Assembly (NCBI GenBank): GCA_948144175.1
Contig: CANXME010000886.1
Coordinates: 744,001-808,000 of the forward strand
Direction: 5' to 3'
Origin: Closterium sp. NIES-65
Taxonomy: Eukaryota; Streptophyta; Zygnematophyceae; Desmidiales; Closteriaceae
DNA: 64,000 nt
The translations under genes were made by a program, and so were the position numbers. This document shows, one piece after another, positions 62,879-64,000 of the stretch (positions are counted from its first letter, which is position 1; the number at the start of each line of letters is the position of its first letter). A model generated the notes under the pieces. The model ran no database searches and was not told where the DNA came from. It saw only the letters and a list, made by a program, of their open reading frames with translations.

Positions 62879-64000
62879 GTCTGGTCCTGCTGTGGGTGCT
62901 GAGCCTGGGGGTGCTGCTGCTGGGGGTGCTGAGCCTGGGGGTGCTGAGCCTGGGGGTGCGAGGCCGGGGGGTGCTGAGTCTGGGGGTGCTGAGCCGGGGG
63001 GTGCTGAGCCGGAGGGTGCTACGTCAGGAGCTGCTGAGCCTGGGGGTGCTGGGCCTGGAGGTGCAGAGCCTGCGCCTGCTGGACCTGGGGGCTCTCCGGT
63101 TCTTCCGTCTCGGCGGGAGCCGCTCTCTCCACAGGAGCTGCGCGAGTGGTTTGCTCGCCGCTGGAGGCGTGCTGCTGGAGCTGGAGCTTCTTCGCCTGCT
63201 GAGGGTGCTGCCGGTCCCGGAGCTGCTGGGCCTGCGGGTCCTACTGGAGCTGGAGCTACTGAGTCTGGGGGTGCTGAGTCTGGAGCTGCTGAGCCTGGAG
63301 GTGCTGAGTCTGGAGCTGCTGAGCCTGGGGTTTCTCCTGCTGCTGCGTCTCGCCGGGAGCCCCTCTCTCCCCAGGAGCTGCGTGAGTGGTTTGCTCGCCG
63401 CTGGAGGAGTGCTGCTGGAGCTGGAGCTTCGTCGACCGTCGAGGGTGCTGGTGCTGCCGGTCCCGGAGCTGCTGGGCCTACGGGTCCTACTGGAGCTGGA
63501 GCTGCTGAGGGTGTTGGTGCTGAGACTACTGCTGTCTGTCCTGGCGGTGGTTCTGCTGCTGGTGCTGCTGGAGGTCCTGCCGCTGGAGGTGTTGGTGGCG
63601 CTGGTGCTGTCGCTGAGGGTGCTGGTGCTGTCCCTGCTGAGTCTGGAGCTGCCACGCGGCCTCGGCCGTACTTCGTTCCGCTCCTACAGCAGGTTCTTGG
63701 TCTTTCTCCTTCGGTAGAGTGTCCACAGCCTGTCCAGTCGCAGTCACTGTTGGAGCCTTCCTCTCCTCTGCCTGCTCCCTCTCCTTACACTGGTCCTACT
63801 GGAGGTCTTGCTGAGCGTCGTGAGCCTGCGTCTCGTCCCGCGTCGCCTGTTCGTGCTACTCGCGCTAGTGGTCGCGGTTCGCGTCAGCGTCCTCCTCCTG
63901 TCCCTGGCACGCACCGGATGTCTCTGCGTCCGTCCACTGCTCCTCTGCGTGCCCCTTTGCCTTCTCCTCCTGAGTCCTCTCTTCCTGCGCTTGCCGACCC
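62810..64000 (+). pseudogene. Copia-3 integrase-RT spacer, repetitive, incomplete
   Basis: In the frame that continues the integrase, the spacer reads as GAEPGGAE-type repeats with two long, nearly identical blocks that include SRREPLSPQELREWFARRWR (about 63,108 and 63,350). A Pro/Ser-rich part (SPLPAPSPYTGPTGGL) resembling the usual end of the spacer follows. The RT would begin beyond the window. The open minus-strand frames here are composition artefacts. Confidence 0.7.

Larger units (their letters stand above)
59468..64000 (+). mobile_element. Ty1/copia retrotransposon (Copia-3), 5' part, leaves the window
   Basis: The sequence TTATTCTCACA at 59,573-59,583 resembles the Copia-1 LTR end and is followed by TGGTATAGAGCGGG, a primer site lacking one C of the usual TGGTATCAGAGC. 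A GC-rich leader, a zinc-knuckle region, protease, integrase and the beginning of the integrase-RT spacer follow in copia order. The LTR start is not fixed; TGTTCTGCTTG at 59,468 is a candidate. RT, RNase H and the 3' LTR should lie beyond 64,000. Confidence 0.85.

Noticed and set aside
62813..63717. Two overlapping 280-codon frames on opposite strands near the window end
   Set aside because: Both are shadows of the repetitive Copia-3 spacer, whose real frame is the third one continuing the integrase.

Overview
This is nuclear DNA of a photosynthetic eukaryote, most likely a streptophyte (charophyte) green alga. The reasons are plant-type Ty1/copia elements primed by initiator-Met tRNA, a plant-like DRP3 dynamin gene, GT-AG introns throughout, many minisatellites, and a Ty3/gypsy element carrying a cytosine-5 DNA methyltransferase, an arrangement I recall being reported from charophytes and dinoflagellates. 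The species is inferred, not proven.

Layout. 1-8,500: a dispersed GC-rich repeat family with minisatellites, split by a complete but decayed copia element (1,401-7,300, 290-bp LTRs, exact GACGC target duplication). 10,036-12,810: an F-box/LRR gene copy broken by a homopolymer frameshift. 14,150-21,694: a gypsy element with gag, zinc knuckles, protease, a full-length DNA methyltransferase domain, RT/RNase H and integrase, with several lesions and an odd 3' end. 22,775-28,835: a seven-exon RBM42-like RNA-binding protein gene. 30,039-44,575: a DRP3-type dynamin gene of about 21 exons with a 512-codon Gln-rich exon. 46,365-48,678 (minus): a second F-box/LRR copy, also broken. 49,465-55,060 (minus): a copia element missing its 5' part. 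55,053-58,934 (minus): a Mutator-like transposase gene with a 375-bp TRIM nested inside it. 59,584-64,000: the 5' part of a third copia element that runs off the window.

Two patterns stand out beyond the gene list. First, the methyltransferase in the gypsy polyprotein lies between protease and RT, and motifs I, IV, VI, VIII and the C-terminal region can be followed although this copy is broken. Second, in both unrelated host genes nearly every exon is surrounded by decaying partial copies of itself. The 5' halves, with their splice acceptors, lie upstream of the intact exon. The 3' halves, with their splice donors, lie downstream. Both sets break near one shared point inside the exon. In addition, short perfect palindromes of the form TTTTGA-N6-TCAAAA recur in introns and often sit at the axis of longer inverted duplications.

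The only genes that look intact are the RBM42-like and DRP3 genes: splice phases close across every predicted junction. All transposable-element genes and both F-box/LRR copies carry stops or frameshifts. Several of the frameshifts are one-base changes in homopolymers and could be assembly errors.
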